Source of the DNA: Streptomyces sp. NBC_01353
Lineage (GTDB): Bacteria > Actinomycetota > Actinomycetes > Streptomycetales > Streptomycetaceae
NCBI RefSeq assembly: GCF_036237275.1
Contig: NZ_CP108352.1
Span: 5,084,001 to 5,148,000, forward strand
Direction: 5' to 3'
DNA: 64,000 nt
Made by a program: the position numbers and the translations under genes. Under the pieces are notes generated by a model, which made no database searches, had not been told where the DNA came from, and worked only from the letters and a program-made list of their open reading frames with translations. Every line of letters begins with the position of its first letter. The stretch's first letter is position 1. Of the stretch, positions 16,220-24,486 are shown in pieces.

Positions 16220-17251
16220 GTGCATGTACCCGACGGATTCATCAACGCCCCTGTATCGGCCGCCGCCGGTGTCGTCGCCGTCGGCGCCGTCGCCGTCAGC
16301 CTGCGCGGTGCCCGCCGAGAACTGGACGAGCGGGCCGCCCCGCTGGCCGGCCTCGTCGCGGCCTTCATCTTCGCCGTGCAGATGCTGAACTTCCCGGTCG
16401 CCGCCGGGACCAGCGGACATCTGCTCGGCGGTGCGCTCGCCGCGATCCTCGTGGGGCCGTACACCGGAGTGCTCTGTATCGCCGTCGTCCTGCTCATGCA
16501 GGGCATCCTCTTCGCGGACGGCGGACTCACCGCGCTCGGCGTGAACATCACCGTCATGGGCGTCGTCACGGTCGTCGTCGCGTACGCGCTCTTCCGCGGC
16601 CTCGTCCTCGTCCTGCCGCGCACCCGCCGCTCGGTGACCGTCGCCTCCTTCGTCGCCGCGCTCGTCTCCGTGCCCGCCGCGGCCGCCGCCTTCACCCTCG
16701 TCCACGCCTTCGGCGGCACCATCGACGTACCGCTCGGCAAGGTGCTCACCGCGATGGTCGGCGTGCACACGCTCATCGGCATCGGCGAGGCCGCCATCAC
16801 CATGCTGACCGTCGGCGCGGTCGTCGCCGTCCGCCCCGACCTCGTGTACGGCGCCCGCGGCCTGAGCACCCCGCTCAAGCTGCGCGTGAACGGCGAACTG
16901 GTCGACGCGGTCCCGGCCGCCGCACCCGCCGACCCCCGCTCTCCGAAGAAGGTGTGGATCGGCGGCGTGGTCGCCGCCCTGGTCCTGGCCGGCTTCGTCT
17001 CCTTCTACGCCTCCGCCAGCCCCGACGGCCTGGAGAAGGTCGCCGCCGACAAGGGCATCGACAAGAACGTCGAGGAGCACGCCGTGGCCGACTCCCCGCT
17101 CGCCGACTACGGCGTCAAGGGCGTCGAGGCGGCCCGGCTCTCCGGCGGCCTCGCGGGCGTGATCGGCGTCGGCGCGACCCTCGCCGTCGGTACCGGCGCG
17201 TTCTGGGCCGTCAAGCGCCGCAGGGACGCCGCGTCCGTGGCGCAGGTCTGA
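16220..17251 (+). CDS. nikMN: ECF nickel transporter substrate subunit, NikM-NikN fusion
   Basis: This 343-residue membrane protein binds Ni2+ (or Co2+) for the ECF importer. GTG 16220 is preferred because it gives Met1-His2 (MHVPDGF); in NikM/CbiM the free N-terminus and His2 coordinate the metal. The further ligand His67 falls at residue 67 (GTSGHLLGG). About six helices span residues 10-210. The C-terminal third (about 245-335, two helices around a PDGLEKVA loop) is the NikN/CbiN-like part fused to NikM. It is first of a three-gene operon. A Nur box just upstream argues for nickel rather than cobalt. Confidence 0.9.
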   Translation: MHVPDGFINAPVSAAAGVVAVGAVAVSLRGARRELDERAAPLAGLVAAFIFAVQMLNFPVAAGTSGHLLGGALAAILVGPYTGVLCIAVVLLMQGILFADGGLTALGVNITVMGVVTVVVAYALFRGLVLVLPRTRRSVTVASFVAALVSVPAAAAAFTLVHAFGGTIDVPLGKVLTAMVGVHTLIGIGEAAITMLTVGAVVAVRPDLVYGARGLSTPLKLRVNGELVDAVPAAAPADPRSPKKVWIGGVVAALVLAGFVSFYASASPDGLEKVAADKGIDKNVEEHAVADSPLADYGVKGVEAARLSGGLAGVIGVGATLAVGTGAFWAVKRRRDAASVAQV

Positions 17252-17252
17252 C

Positions 17253-18017
17253 ATGGGAGCGGGGCACACGCACAAGCTGTACCGGCAAGGGGACTCGCCC
17301 ATCCACGCGCTGCCCCCGCACACCAAGCTCGTCGCCGTCCTCGCCTTCGTCGTGGTCGTGGTCTCCACGCCCCGCGAGGCGATCTGGGCCTTCGCCGCCT
17401 ACGCCGTCCTGCTCGGTGTCGTGGCGGCGCTGGCCCGGATCCCTGCCGGGTTCCTGCTGCGGCGGCTGCTGATCGAGATCCCGTTCGTGGCCTTCGCGTT
17501 CCTGATGCCCTTCGTGGTCCCCGGTGAGCAGACGGAGGTCCTCGGGATCTCCGTCTCCGTCCCCGGCCTGTGGGGCGCCTGGAACGTCCTCGCGAAGGGC
17601 ACCCTCGGCGTCGCCGCCTCCGTACTGCTCGCCTCCACCACCGAACTGCGCGCGCTGCTCCTCGGCCTCCAGCGGCTGAAGCTGCCGCCCCTCCTGGTGC
17701 AGATCGCCTCCTTCATGATCCGGTACGGCGATGTGATCACCGACGAGATGCGCCGGATGTCCGTCGCCCGCCGCTCGCGCGGTTTCGAGGCGAAGGGCGT
17801 ACGCCATTGGGGTGTCCTCGCCAAGTCCGCGGGCGCGCTCTTCATCCGCTCGTACGAGCGCGGTGAGCGCGTCCATCTCGCGATGGTCAGCCGGGGGTAC
17901 ACGGGGTCCATGCCGGTCATCGACGAGGCGACCGCCACCCGGACCCAGTGGACGTACGCCGCCGCCCTGCCCCTCGCCGCTCTGCTGATCTGCCTTCTGG
18001 GATGGACGCTCCGATGA
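17253..18017 (+). CDS. nikQ: ECF transporter T component (NikQ/CbiQ)
   Basis: This 254-residue integral membrane coupling protein transmits ATPase movement to the metal-binding subunit. It has five or so hydrophobic helices (about 27-45, 47-60, 68-85, 108-125, 232-250). A long amphipathic cytoplasmic section carries the two coupling motifs as RRSRGF (about 173-178) and VSRGYTG, equivalent to the ARG motifs that dock on the ATPase. ATG 17253 is 1 nt after the nikMN stop, and its own stop overlaps the nikO start (ATGA), so the three genes are co-transcribed and coupled. Confidence 0.9.
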   Translation: MGAGHTHKLYRQGDSPIHALPPHTKLVAVLAFVVVVVSTPREAIWAFAAYAVLLGVVAALARIPAGFLLRRLLIEIPFVAFAFLMPFVVPGEQTEVLGISVSVPGLWGAWNVLAKGTLGVAASVLLASTTELRALLLGLQRLKLPPLLVQIASFMIRYGDVITDEMRRMSVARRSRGFEAKGVRHWGVLAKSAGALFIRSYERGERVHLAMVSRGYTGSMPVIDEATATRTQWTYAAALPLAALLICLLGWTLR

Positions 18018-18754
18018 CCCCCTCGCTCGAAGTCCGCGGCCTCGCCTACGCCTACCCCGACGGCCACCAGGCCCTCTTCGGCGTCGACCTGACCGTCGGG
18101 CGCGGCGAGCGGGTCGCCCTGCTCGGGCCCAACGGCGCCGGCAAGACCACGCTCGTCCTCCACCTCAACGGCATCCTCACCGGCGGCGCCGGCACGGTCT
18201 CCGTCGCCGGACTGCCCGTCGAGAAGCGGAACCTGGCCGAGATCCGGCGCCAGGTCGGGATCGTCTTCCAGGACCCGGACGACCAGCTGTTCATGCCGAC
18301 CGTCCGCGAGGACGTCGCCTTCGGCCCGGCCTCGGCCGGGCTGCGCGGCGCGGAGCTCGAGGACGTCGTCCACCGCGCCCTGGAGCGCGTCGGCATGGCC
18401 GAGTACGCGGACCGGCCGCCGCACCACCTCTCCTTCGGGCAGCGCCGGCGCGTGGCCGTGGCGACCGTCCTCGCGATGGAGCCCGAGATCCTCGTCCTGG
18501 ACGAGCCCTCCTCCAACCTCGACCCCGCCTCGCGCCGCGAGCTCGCGGACGTCCTGCGCTCCCTGGACGTCACCGTCCTCATGGTCACCCACGACCTGCC
18601 GTACGCCCTGGAGCTCTGCCCCCGCTCGGTCATCCTCAGCGAGGGCGTGATCGCCGGGGACGGGCCCACGGCCGACGTCCTCGCCGACGAGGAACTGATG
18701 GCCCGCAACCGCCTGGAACTCCCGTACGGCTTCTCCCCCCGCCCGGCCGTCTGA
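18014..18754 (+). CDS. nikO: ECF transporter ATP-binding protein (NikO/CbiO)
   Basis: This 246-residue cytoplasmic ATPase powers nickel import. Motifs in order: Walker A GPNGAGKT (38-45), Q-loop VFQDPDDQLF (84-93), ABC signature LSFGQ (139-143), Walker B ILVLDE (159-164), and H-loop MVTHDL. The signature is LSFGQ rather than LSGGQ. ATG 18014 overlaps the nikQ stop; an in-frame ATG at 18002 would add four residues. There is a single ATPase gene, so it probably works as a homodimer. It ends at a short hairpin. Confidence 0.92.
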   Translation: MTPSLEVRGLAYAYPDGHQALFGVDLTVGRGERVALLGPNGAGKTTLVLHLNGILTGGAGTVSVAGLPVEKRNLAEIRRQVGIVFQDPDDQLFMPTVREDVAFGPASAGLRGAELEDVVHRALERVGMAEYADRPPHHLSFGQRRRVAVATVLAMEPEILVLDEPSSNLDPASRRELADVLRSLDVTVLMVTHDLPYALELCPRSVILSEGVIAGDGPTADVLADEELMARNRLELPYGFSPRPAV

Positions 18755-18762
18755 CCGTTCCC

Positions 18763-18781
18763 GACCCCGGAATCGGGGGTC
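18763..18781 (+). terminator. Short hairpin after the nickel operon
   Basis: A 6-bp GACCCC/GGGGTC stem with a 7-nt loop lies 9 bases after nikO. It is plausible but short. Confidence 0.5.
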
Positions 18782-18844
18782 CCGGTCCGGCGTTGCACGA
18801 TGGGGGCGCGACGGATCCGGTACGAGCGAGAAGGAGTGTGGGAC

Positions 18845-20008
18845 GTGGACGTCCGGGGCACGGTGGCGGCGGGATTCGAGCCGGTCAGGGACGCGTTCCT
18901 GCGCAACTTCGACGACCGGGGCGAGCGCGGCGCGGCGGTCGCCGTCTACCGCGACGGCATGAAGGTCGTCGACCTGTGGGCGGGCACCCGCGACGTGGAC
19001 GGCGAGGTCCCCTGGGCCATCGACACCGCGCAGGTCGTCCGCTCGGCCACCAAGGGCGTCGCGGCGGCCGTACCGCTGCTGCTGCACCAGCGCGGGCAGC
19101 TCGACCTGGACGCCCCCGTCGGCACGTACTGGCCCGAGTTCAAGGCGGCCGGCAAGGACCGGGTGAGCGTACGGCAGTTGCTCGCGCACCGGGCCGGGCT
19201 GCCGGTCCTGGACCGCCCGCTGACGCTCGCGGAGGCGATCGACCCGGTGACAGCCCAGGCGGCGATCGCCGCGCAGGCCCCGGTCTGGGAACCGGGCACG
19301 GCACACGGCTACCACGCCCACACCTTCAGCTGGCTGATCGGCGGCCTGGTCCACCGGGTCACCGGCCGCACCATCGGCCGCTGGGTCGCCGAGGAGATCG
19401 CCCGTCCGCTCGGCCTCGACCTCTGGATAGGCCTGCCGCCCGAGGAGGCCCACCGCGCCGGCCGCCTCGGCCCGGTCGAGGAGATCGACCCGCCCGGCGG
19501 CGGGGCCCTGAAGCTGCGCCCCAAGCGCTCGGTGACCGAGGCCTACCGCGACCCGGACTCCCTCACCCGGCGTGCCTTCGGTGCCATCGACCCCAAGCCC
19601 GACGAGAACGACCCGCTCTACCGCGCGGCCGAACTGCCCGGCTCGGCCGGCGTCTCCACGGCCCGCGCGCTGGCCCGCTTCTACGCCGCCACCCTCGGCC
19701 CGGTCGACGGCGGCCCCCGCCTCTTCGCCCCGGCGACCCTGACCCTCGCCCGCACCGAGGAGTCCGCGGGCCCGGACCGCGTCCTGATGGTCGGCACCCG
19801 CTTCGGCCTGGGCCATATGCTCCACGGCCCGGCCTCCCCCCTCCTCGGCCCCACGTCCTTCGGCCACCCCGGCCGAGGCGGCTCCCTGGGCTTCGCGGAC
19901 CCCGAGGCGGGCATCGCCTTCGGCTACGTGACGAACGGAATGCGCAAGACGGTCACGGCGGACCCGCGCGCCCAGGCTCTGGTGCGAGCGGTGCGGTCGG
20001 TGCTGTGA
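18845..20008 (+). CDS. Serine hydrolase, beta-lactamase/esterase (class C-like) family
   Basis: This 387-residue protein has the class C beta-lactamase/EstB fold. The nucleophile motif is S67-A-T-K70; a tyrosine at about 156 (GYHAHTF) could be the general base, and FGHPGRGG sits where the third motif is expected. There is no signal peptide, so it is probably a cytoplasmic esterase or lactonase rather than a resistance enzyme. GTG 18845 follows AAGGAG at 8 nt; GTG 18836 lies too close to that site. The downstream SDR starts 8 nt after its stop, suggesting one transcript. Confidence 0.85.
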   Translation: MDVRGTVAAGFEPVRDAFLRNFDDRGERGAAVAVYRDGMKVVDLWAGTRDVDGEVPWAIDTAQVVRSATKGVAAAVPLLLHQRGQLDLDAPVGTYWPEFKAAGKDRVSVRQLLAHRAGLPVLDRPLTLAEAIDPVTAQAAIAAQAPVWEPGTAHGYHAHTFSWLIGGLVHRVTGRTIGRWVAEEIARPLGLDLWIGLPPEEAHRAGRLGPVEEIDPPGGGALKLRPKRSVTEAYRDPDSLTRRAFGAIDPKPDENDPLYRAAELPGSAGVSTARALARFYAATLGPVDGGPRLFAPATLTLARTEESAGPDRVLMVGTRFGLGHMLHGPASPLLGPTSFGHPGRGGSLGFADPEAGIAFGYVTNGMRKTVTADPRAQALVRAVRSVL

Positions 20009-20015
20009 TCGACCC

Positions 20016-20789
20016 ATGGACAGGTTCGAGGGTTACGCGGCACTGATCACCGGCGGGGCGCGCGGCATCGGGGCCGCGACCGCGCGCAGGCTGGCGGAGG
20101 AGGGCGCGCGCGTCCTCGTCGCCGATCTGGACGAGGAGGTGGCGCGGGAGACCGCCGCCGCGCTGCCCGGGGCGGCGCACGCCGTGCGGTGCGATGTCGG
20201 CGATCCGGAGTCGGTGGCGGCGGCCGTCGCGTACGCGGCGGAGACGTTCGGCGGGCTCGATGTGCTCGTCAACAACGCCTTCGCCCGGGATCTGCCGGAC
20301 GTCGGCCCCTTCGAGGACGAGCCCGAGGACGGCTGGCGGCAGCAGTTCGACGTCACCCTGATGGGCGCGGTCCGCTGCGCCAAGGCCGCGCTGCCCCTGC
20401 TCGCGGCGGGCGGGCGCGGGGCGATCGTCAACATCGGCTCGGTCAACGCCGAGGCGTACTTCGGCAACCACTCCTACAGCGCGGCCAAGGCGGGCCTCGC
20501 CTCCCTGACCCGGACCCTCGCGGGCTCCGCGGCTCCGCGCGGGGTACGGGTCAACCAGGTCACCCCGGGCACGATCGCCACCCGCGCCTGGCACTCCCGG
20601 GAGAAGCAACTGGCCGCGCTCGCCGACCGCGTCTACCCACTGGGCCGGGTCGGCACCCCGGAGGACGTGGCCGCCGCGGTCGCCTTCCTCGCCTCCCGCG
20701 ACGCGGCCTGGATCACCGGCACGAACCTCCGTGTGGACGGCGGACTGCTCGCGGTGAACTCCCACTTCGCCGAGGTGCTGGGGGAGTAG
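20016..20789 (+). CDS. Short-chain dehydrogenase/reductase
   Basis: This 257-residue classical SDR has TGGARGIG (12-19), NNA at 86-88 in place of NNAG, Ser142 (NIGSVN), Tyr154 and Lys158 (YSAAK), and the typical C-terminus WITGTNLRVDGG. Asp37 after the second strand (VLVADLD) favours NAD over NADP. ATG 20016 lies 8 nt after the serine hydrolase stop and probably shares its transcript. It converges on the EamA gene with only 16 nt between stops. Substrate unknown. Confidence 0.88.
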   Translation: MDRFEGYAALITGGARGIGAATARRLAEEGARVLVADLDEEVARETAAALPGAAHAVRCDVGDPESVAAAVAYAAETFGGLDVLVNNAFARDLPDVGPFEDEPEDGWRQQFDVTLMGAVRCAKAALPLLAAGGRGAIVNIGSVNAEAYFGNHSYSAAKAGLASLTRTLAGSAAPRGVRVNQVTPGTIATRAWHSREKQLAALADRVYPLGRVGTPEDVAAAVAFLASRDAAWITGTNLRVDGGLLAVNSHFAEVLGE

Positions 20790-20805
20790 CCCCGGGCGGC
20801 CCCGG

Positions 20806-21657
20806 TCAACTCGTGTGCAGCATCAGGCCGATGCCGACCACCATCAGACCCGCCGCGGCCACCCTCGGCCCGCCGAAGCGCTCCTTGAAGAAGAGCGCTC
20901 CGATGGCCGCGCCCACGATGATCGAGGACTCCCGCAGGGCCGCGATCGGGGCCAGGGCCGCCTTCGTCTGGGCCCAGAGGACCAGAGCGTAGGCGGCGGT
21001 CGACAGCGCCGCCCCGAGCAGCCCCCGGACGGCGTGCGGCCGGAGTTGGGGGAGGAGCGCGGACCGCCGGGTCCACAGGGCGTACGCAGGGATGACCGCG
21101 CCCTGCAGGACCATCAGCCAGGCGATGTAACCGAGCGGGGTGCCCGAGGTGCGTACGCCGACGCCGTCGACGACCGTGTAGCCCGCGATGGCCAGGCCCG
21201 TCGCCCCGGCCGCGAGCAGCGCCGGCCAGTCGGGGCGGCGGCCGGAGCCGCGAACTCCCCACAGGGCCAGGCCCGTCAGGCCGGCGCAGGCGAACGCGAC
21301 CCCGGTGAGCTGCCAGCCGTCCGGGATCTCGTCGACGAAGGCGGCCGCGAGGAACGTGACGGCCAGCGGGGCCGTACCTCGCGCGATCGGGTACATCTGG
21401 CCGAAGTCCCCGAGTGTGAACGACCGCATGAGCAGGGCCATGTAGCCCACGTGCAGTACGGCCGACGCGATCAGGTACGGCCACGCCCCGGCCGCGGGCA
21501 GGGGGACGAAGAAGGCCGCGACGCTCCCGATCAGCGCCCCGCCGCCGGCGATCAGCGTGAAGGAGAGCAACTGGTCGCGGATCGTGTGGGCGAGCGCGTT
21601 CCAGCCGGCGTGGGTCACGGCGGCGAGCAGCACCGCCGCCGCGACCAGCGGCGTCAC
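20806..21657 (-). CDS. EamA/DMT family membrane transporter
   Basis: This 283-residue permease of the drug/metabolite transporter superfamily has about ten hydrophobic helices in two EamA repeats (about 1-135 and 145-283). Examples are LVAAAVLLAAVTHAGWNALAH and the C-terminal GLMVVGIGLML. GTG 21657 overlaps the upstream ybaK-type stop (GTGA), so they form a two-gene operon. Family members export amino acids or small metabolites; the substrate here is unknown. Confidence 0.85.
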   Translation of the reverse strand: MTPLVAAAVLLAAVTHAGWNALAHTIRDQLLSFTLIAGGGALIGSVAAFFVPLPAAGAWPYLIASAVLHVGYMALLMRSFTLGDFGQMYPIARGTAPLAVTFLAAAFVDEIPDGWQLTGVAFACAGLTGLALWGVRGSGRRPDWPALLAAGATGLAIAGYTVVDGVGVRTSGTPLGYIAWLMVLQGAVIPAYALWTRRSALLPQLRPHAVRGLLGAALSTAAYALVLWAQTKAALAPIAALRESSIIVGAAIGALFFKERFGGPRVAAAGLMVVGIGLMLHTS

Positions 21658-22142
21658 TTGGTCCGCTCGCGGACGTCCACGAGCGCGCCGCCGGCGTGGG
21701 CGATCAGCGACTTGGGGTCCAGCGCGAACACCGTGTGCGGGTTACCCGCCGCCGCCCACACCACGTCGTGGTCGAGCAGCCCGCGGTCGGCCAGGACCCG
21801 GGTCCGGGTGCGGTGCCCGAACGGCGGGACGCCCCCGATCGCGTACCCCGTGGTCTCCCGCACGACCCTCGCGTCGGCCCGCGTCACGGCCGCGGCGCCC
21901 AGCTCCTCGCGCACCCGCTCCACGTCGACCCGTGAGGAGCCGTCCATCAGGACCAGCACCGGGACCCCGTCCGCCGCGAAGATCAGCGACTTGACGATCT
22001 CGGAGACCTCGCAGCCGATGGCCTCGGCGGCCTGCGCGGCGGTGCGGGTCTCGTCCGGGAAGCGGCGGATCTCGACGTCCAGGCCGAGCTCCCGAAGGGC
22101 CTCGGCGAACTGGGGGTGGGCGTGGGAGTCAGGAGAGGTCAT
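21654..22142 (-). CDS. YbaK/EbsC family aminoacyl-tRNA deacylase
   Basis: This 162-residue cytoplasmic protein belongs to the YbaK/ProX-like trans-editing deacylases, which hydrolyse mischarged tRNAs such as Cys-tRNA(Pro). Visible features are IVKSLIF with the conserved lysine, the GYAIGGVPPFGH motif, and the C-terminal VFALDPKSL. ATG 22142 lies exactly 7 nt downstream of a TAGCGT hexamer, so a leaderless transcript is likely. It is the first gene of an operon with the EamA transporter. Confidence 0.85.
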   Translation of the reverse strand: MTSPDSHAHPQFAEALRELGLDVEIRRFPDETRTAAQAAEAIGCEVSEIVKSLIFAADGVPVLVLMDGSSRVDVERVREELGAAAVTRADARVVRETTGYAIGGVPPFGHRTRTRVLADRGLLDHDVVWAAAGNPHTVFALDPKSLIAHAGGALVDVRERTK

Positions 22143-22149
22143 GGCCCGC

Positions 22150-22155
22150 ACGCTA
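22150..22155 (-). promoter_or_regulatory. Candidate -10 box, leaderless deacylase gene
   Basis: Minus-strand TAGCGT lies 7 nt before ATG 22142, with no ribosome-binding site. Confidence 0.5.
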
Positions 22156-22193
22156 GCGGTCCGTGTACGGGCCACGCGAGTGGATTGGTCCGG

Positions 22194-22217
22194 GGTGGCT
22201 CACTCCCGCGAGCCACC
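22194..22217 (-). terminator. Hairpin terminator after the PBP gene
   Basis: Perfect 8-bp stem GGTGGCTC/GAGCCACC with an 8-nt loop, 16 bases beyond the PBP stop. Confidence 0.7.
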
Positions 22218-22233
22218 TCGATCCCTCCGGGAC

Positions 22234-23862
22234 TCACCCCGCGCGCAGCACGCTTGCGACCACCGGGCCGGCCGCGTCTCCGCCGTGCCCGCCCTCCTGC
22301 ACGACGGCCGCGGCCGCGAGGTCGTCGGAGTAGCCGGCGAACCAGCTGTTGGAGGTGGACTGGCCGTCGACCTCCGACGAGCCCGTCTTCGCGCCCTTGA
22401 TCCCGCCGACCGACGCCATCGCCTGCGCGCCCGTGCCTTCGCCGGTCGCCGCCGCCCGCATCATCGAGCGCAGCTGGCGGGCCACCGGGTCCGGCAGCGA
22501 ACGCGAGGCCTCGGCGAACGTCCGGCCGTCCAGCTCCTTGGACACCAGGAACGGCTGCTTGAACGTCCCGTACTTCGCGGTGGCGGTGATCGAGGCGATG
22601 TTGAGCACGTTCATCTGCACCGTGCCCTGCCCGATGTACTGCGCTGCCGCCACGCCCTGCGTCGCCTCGGGGACGGAGCCGTCGAAGGAGGTGATGCCCG
22701 TCTTCCAGTCGAGGTCGATCCCGAAGACGTCCCGGGCCTCCTTGCCGAGCGCGGAGTCGTCGTCGACCTCGTCGATCCACTTGATGAAGGCGGTGTTGCA
22801 GGACTTGGCGAAGCTCCGCGAGAAGGGCACGTCGCCGAGCGCGAAGTCTTCGAGGTTGTGGAAGGGCGTGCCGTAGTACGTGACGTTCTTCGGGCACGGG
22901 GCGGTGCCGTTCGCCGTCACGAGGCCCTTCTCCAGGAGCATCGCCGCCGTCACGATCTTCAGGGTCGAGCCGGGCGCCTGCTTGCCCTCGAACGCCGTGT
23001 TGAAGCCGGCGGACGGGCTGTTGGCGACCGCCCGTACCTCGCCTGTCGACGGCTTGATCGCCACGACCGACGCCTGCCCGTACTTCTTCACCGACCGCTC
23101 GGCCGCCGCCTGGACGGTCGCGTCGATGGTCGTCTCGAGCCGCCCGGGCTTGCCCGGGACATGGGTCACGAGGGTGGTGTCGGGGACGCCCTCGGTGTCG
23201 GACTGGATGAAGGTCTCGATACCCGGTTCCCCGCCGACCTTCGTCCCGTACTTCTCGCGCAGCTGGTCCAGGATCGGCCCGAGCGAGGGGTACTTCTCCT
23301 TCGTCAGCTCGACGCCCTTGCGGTCGACGGCCTTGACGGCGCCCGTCTTCGCCGCGCCGGTGCGCAGGGTCGAGTTCTTGGTCAGCTTCGGGTGGATGAC
23401 GGTCGGCTTCCACTCGATCAGCGGTCGCCCGGTGGTGAGCCCGCGCACCACGGTCAGCTCGGAGGAGTACGTCCAGGGCTTCGACTGTCCCTCGTACGTC
23501 ACGGTGGCGTTCACCGTGAACGGCACCTTCGTGCCGACCGCCGTGCCCGGGGTGATCTCCGCCGTGGAGACCTTCGCGCCTTCGCGGTAGTTCAGCACGG
23601 CCGGCCCGGCCTCGACGGGGTTGTTGGTCGCCTGCGCGGCCCGGTCGGACTCACCCGCCGCCCAGGCGGCCAGGAACTCCTTCGCTGCGGTCTCGACCTC
23701 GTCCCCGGTGACGGGCCCGGATCTCTTCTCCTCGGCCCCCTTGGTGCTCGCCCCCGAGCCGTCGTTGATCCCGCCGGCCAGGGTGTAGCCCCCGTACAGG
23801 ACTCCACCCGCGACGACGACGAAGACCCCCCCGACGATGGCCACCTTCGCTCCACTGCGCAT
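22234..23862 (-). CDS. Penicillin-binding protein, class B transpeptidase
   Basis: This 542-residue peptidoglycan cross-linking enzyme is anchored by one N-terminal helix (about 7-30). The order is an NTF2-like MecA-N domain (about 50-165), a dimerisation part (about 165-235), then the transpeptidase domain with S299-T-L-K302, S354-C-N356 and K492-T-G-S495. ATG 23862 follows a GGGGAG site. A -10-like TAGGCT lies about 30 nt upstream on the minus strand. It matches the small Streptomyces class B PBPs. It is monocistronic with its own terminator. Confidence 0.92.
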   Translation of the reverse strand: MRSGAKVAIVGGVFVVVAGGVLYGGYTLAGGINDGSGASTKGAEEKRSGPVTGDEVETAAKEFLAAWAAGESDRAAQATNNPVEAGPAVLNYREGAKVSTAEITPGTAVGTKVPFTVNATVTYEGQSKPWTYSSELTVVRGLTTGRPLIEWKPTVIHPKLTKNSTLRTGAAKTGAVKAVDRKGVELTKEKYPSLGPILDQLREKYGTKVGGEPGIETFIQSDTEGVPDTTLVTHVPGKPGRLETTIDATVQAAAERSVKKYGQASVVAIKPSTGEVRAVANSPSAGFNTAFEGKQAPGSTLKIVTAAMLLEKGLVTANGTAPCPKNVTYYGTPFHNLEDFALGDVPFSRSFAKSCNTAFIKWIDEVDDDSALGKEARDVFGIDLDWKTGITSFDGSVPEATQGVAAAQYIGQGTVQMNVLNIASITATAKYGTFKQPFLVSKELDGRTFAEASRSLPDPVARQLRSMMRAAATGEGTGAQAMASVGGIKGAKTGSSEVDGQSTSNSWFAGYSDDLAAAAVVQEGGHGGDAAGPVVASVLRAG

Positions 23863-23999
23863 GACCGCACTCCCCTCCCCAGGTGATCACGGCAGCCTAG
23901 GTGACAGGTGTGACTCGGGTGACGGTTGTTACCGGAACGGAACCGTGAGACCGGTGCGTACGACAGTGACCGTCCGACTCCCCCTTCACGTAAGGGACT

Positions 24000-24005
24000 T
24001 AGGCT
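24000..24005 (+). promoter_or_regulatory. Candidate -10 box, leaderless VOC gene
   Basis: TAGGCT lies exactly 7 nt before ATG 24013. Confidence 0.5.
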
Positions 24006-24012
24006 CGGCGTC

Positions 24013-24402
24013 ATGCGAATGAAGCTGACCGCGATCAACCTCGACTGCGCCGATCCCCTGGCGCTCGCCACCTTCTACGCGCGGGCCACCGGACTGTCGC
24101 TGCACGAGCGTTCCGACGGCGACTTCGCCGGGATCGTCGGCGAACAGGGGTTGGTCATCGGCTTCCAGCGGGTCGACGGCTACCGTCCCCCGTCCTGGCC
24201 GGGCCAGGACGTGCCGCCCCAGCTCCACCTGGACTTCGACGTCGACGACCTCGACGAGGCCGCGGCCCGGCTGGTCGAGTGGGGCGCGACCGTACCCGAG
24301 CCCCAGCCCCGCCCGGACCTGTGGCGGGTCGTCCTCGACCCGGCCGGACACCCGTTCTGCGTGTCCGCCCCGAAGAAGCGCCGTGCGGAGGCGCGCAGTT
24401 AG
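24013..24402 (+). CDS. VOC (glyoxalase-like) superfamily protein
   Basis: This 129-residue protein has two beta-alpha-beta-beta-beta repeats of the VOC fold (LTAINLDCADPLALATFYA... and LHLDFDVDDLDEAAARLVEWGA). The C-terminal DPAGHPFCVS is the usual metal-site strand. It could be a lyase, isomerase or dioxygenase, or a binding protein for resistance; sequence does not decide. ATG 24013 lies directly behind TAGGCT. It is monocistronic and divergent from the PBP gene. Confidence 0.82.
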   Translation: MRMKLTAINLDCADPLALATFYARATGLSLHERSDGDFAGIVGEQGLVIGFQRVDGYRPPSWPGQDVPPQLHLDFDVDDLDEAAARLVEWGATVPEPQPRPDLWRVVLDPAGHPFCVSAPKKRRAEARS

Positions 24403-24437
24403 GGCTTCCGCATCCCCGGTGCCGGTCTGATTGATCA

Positions 24438-24458
24438 CGGGCATATGCTCCGTGCCCG
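24438..24458 (+). promoter_or_regulatory. Promoter with inverted repeat
   Basis: CGGGCA (24438-24443) and TGCCCG (24453-24458) flank a -10-like TATGCT (24444-24449), about 40 nt before the next start. This is a possible operator; the regulator is unknown. Confidence 0.35.
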
Positions 24459-24486
24459 CACGCAAGGCAGACCGAGGGAGGCGTTC

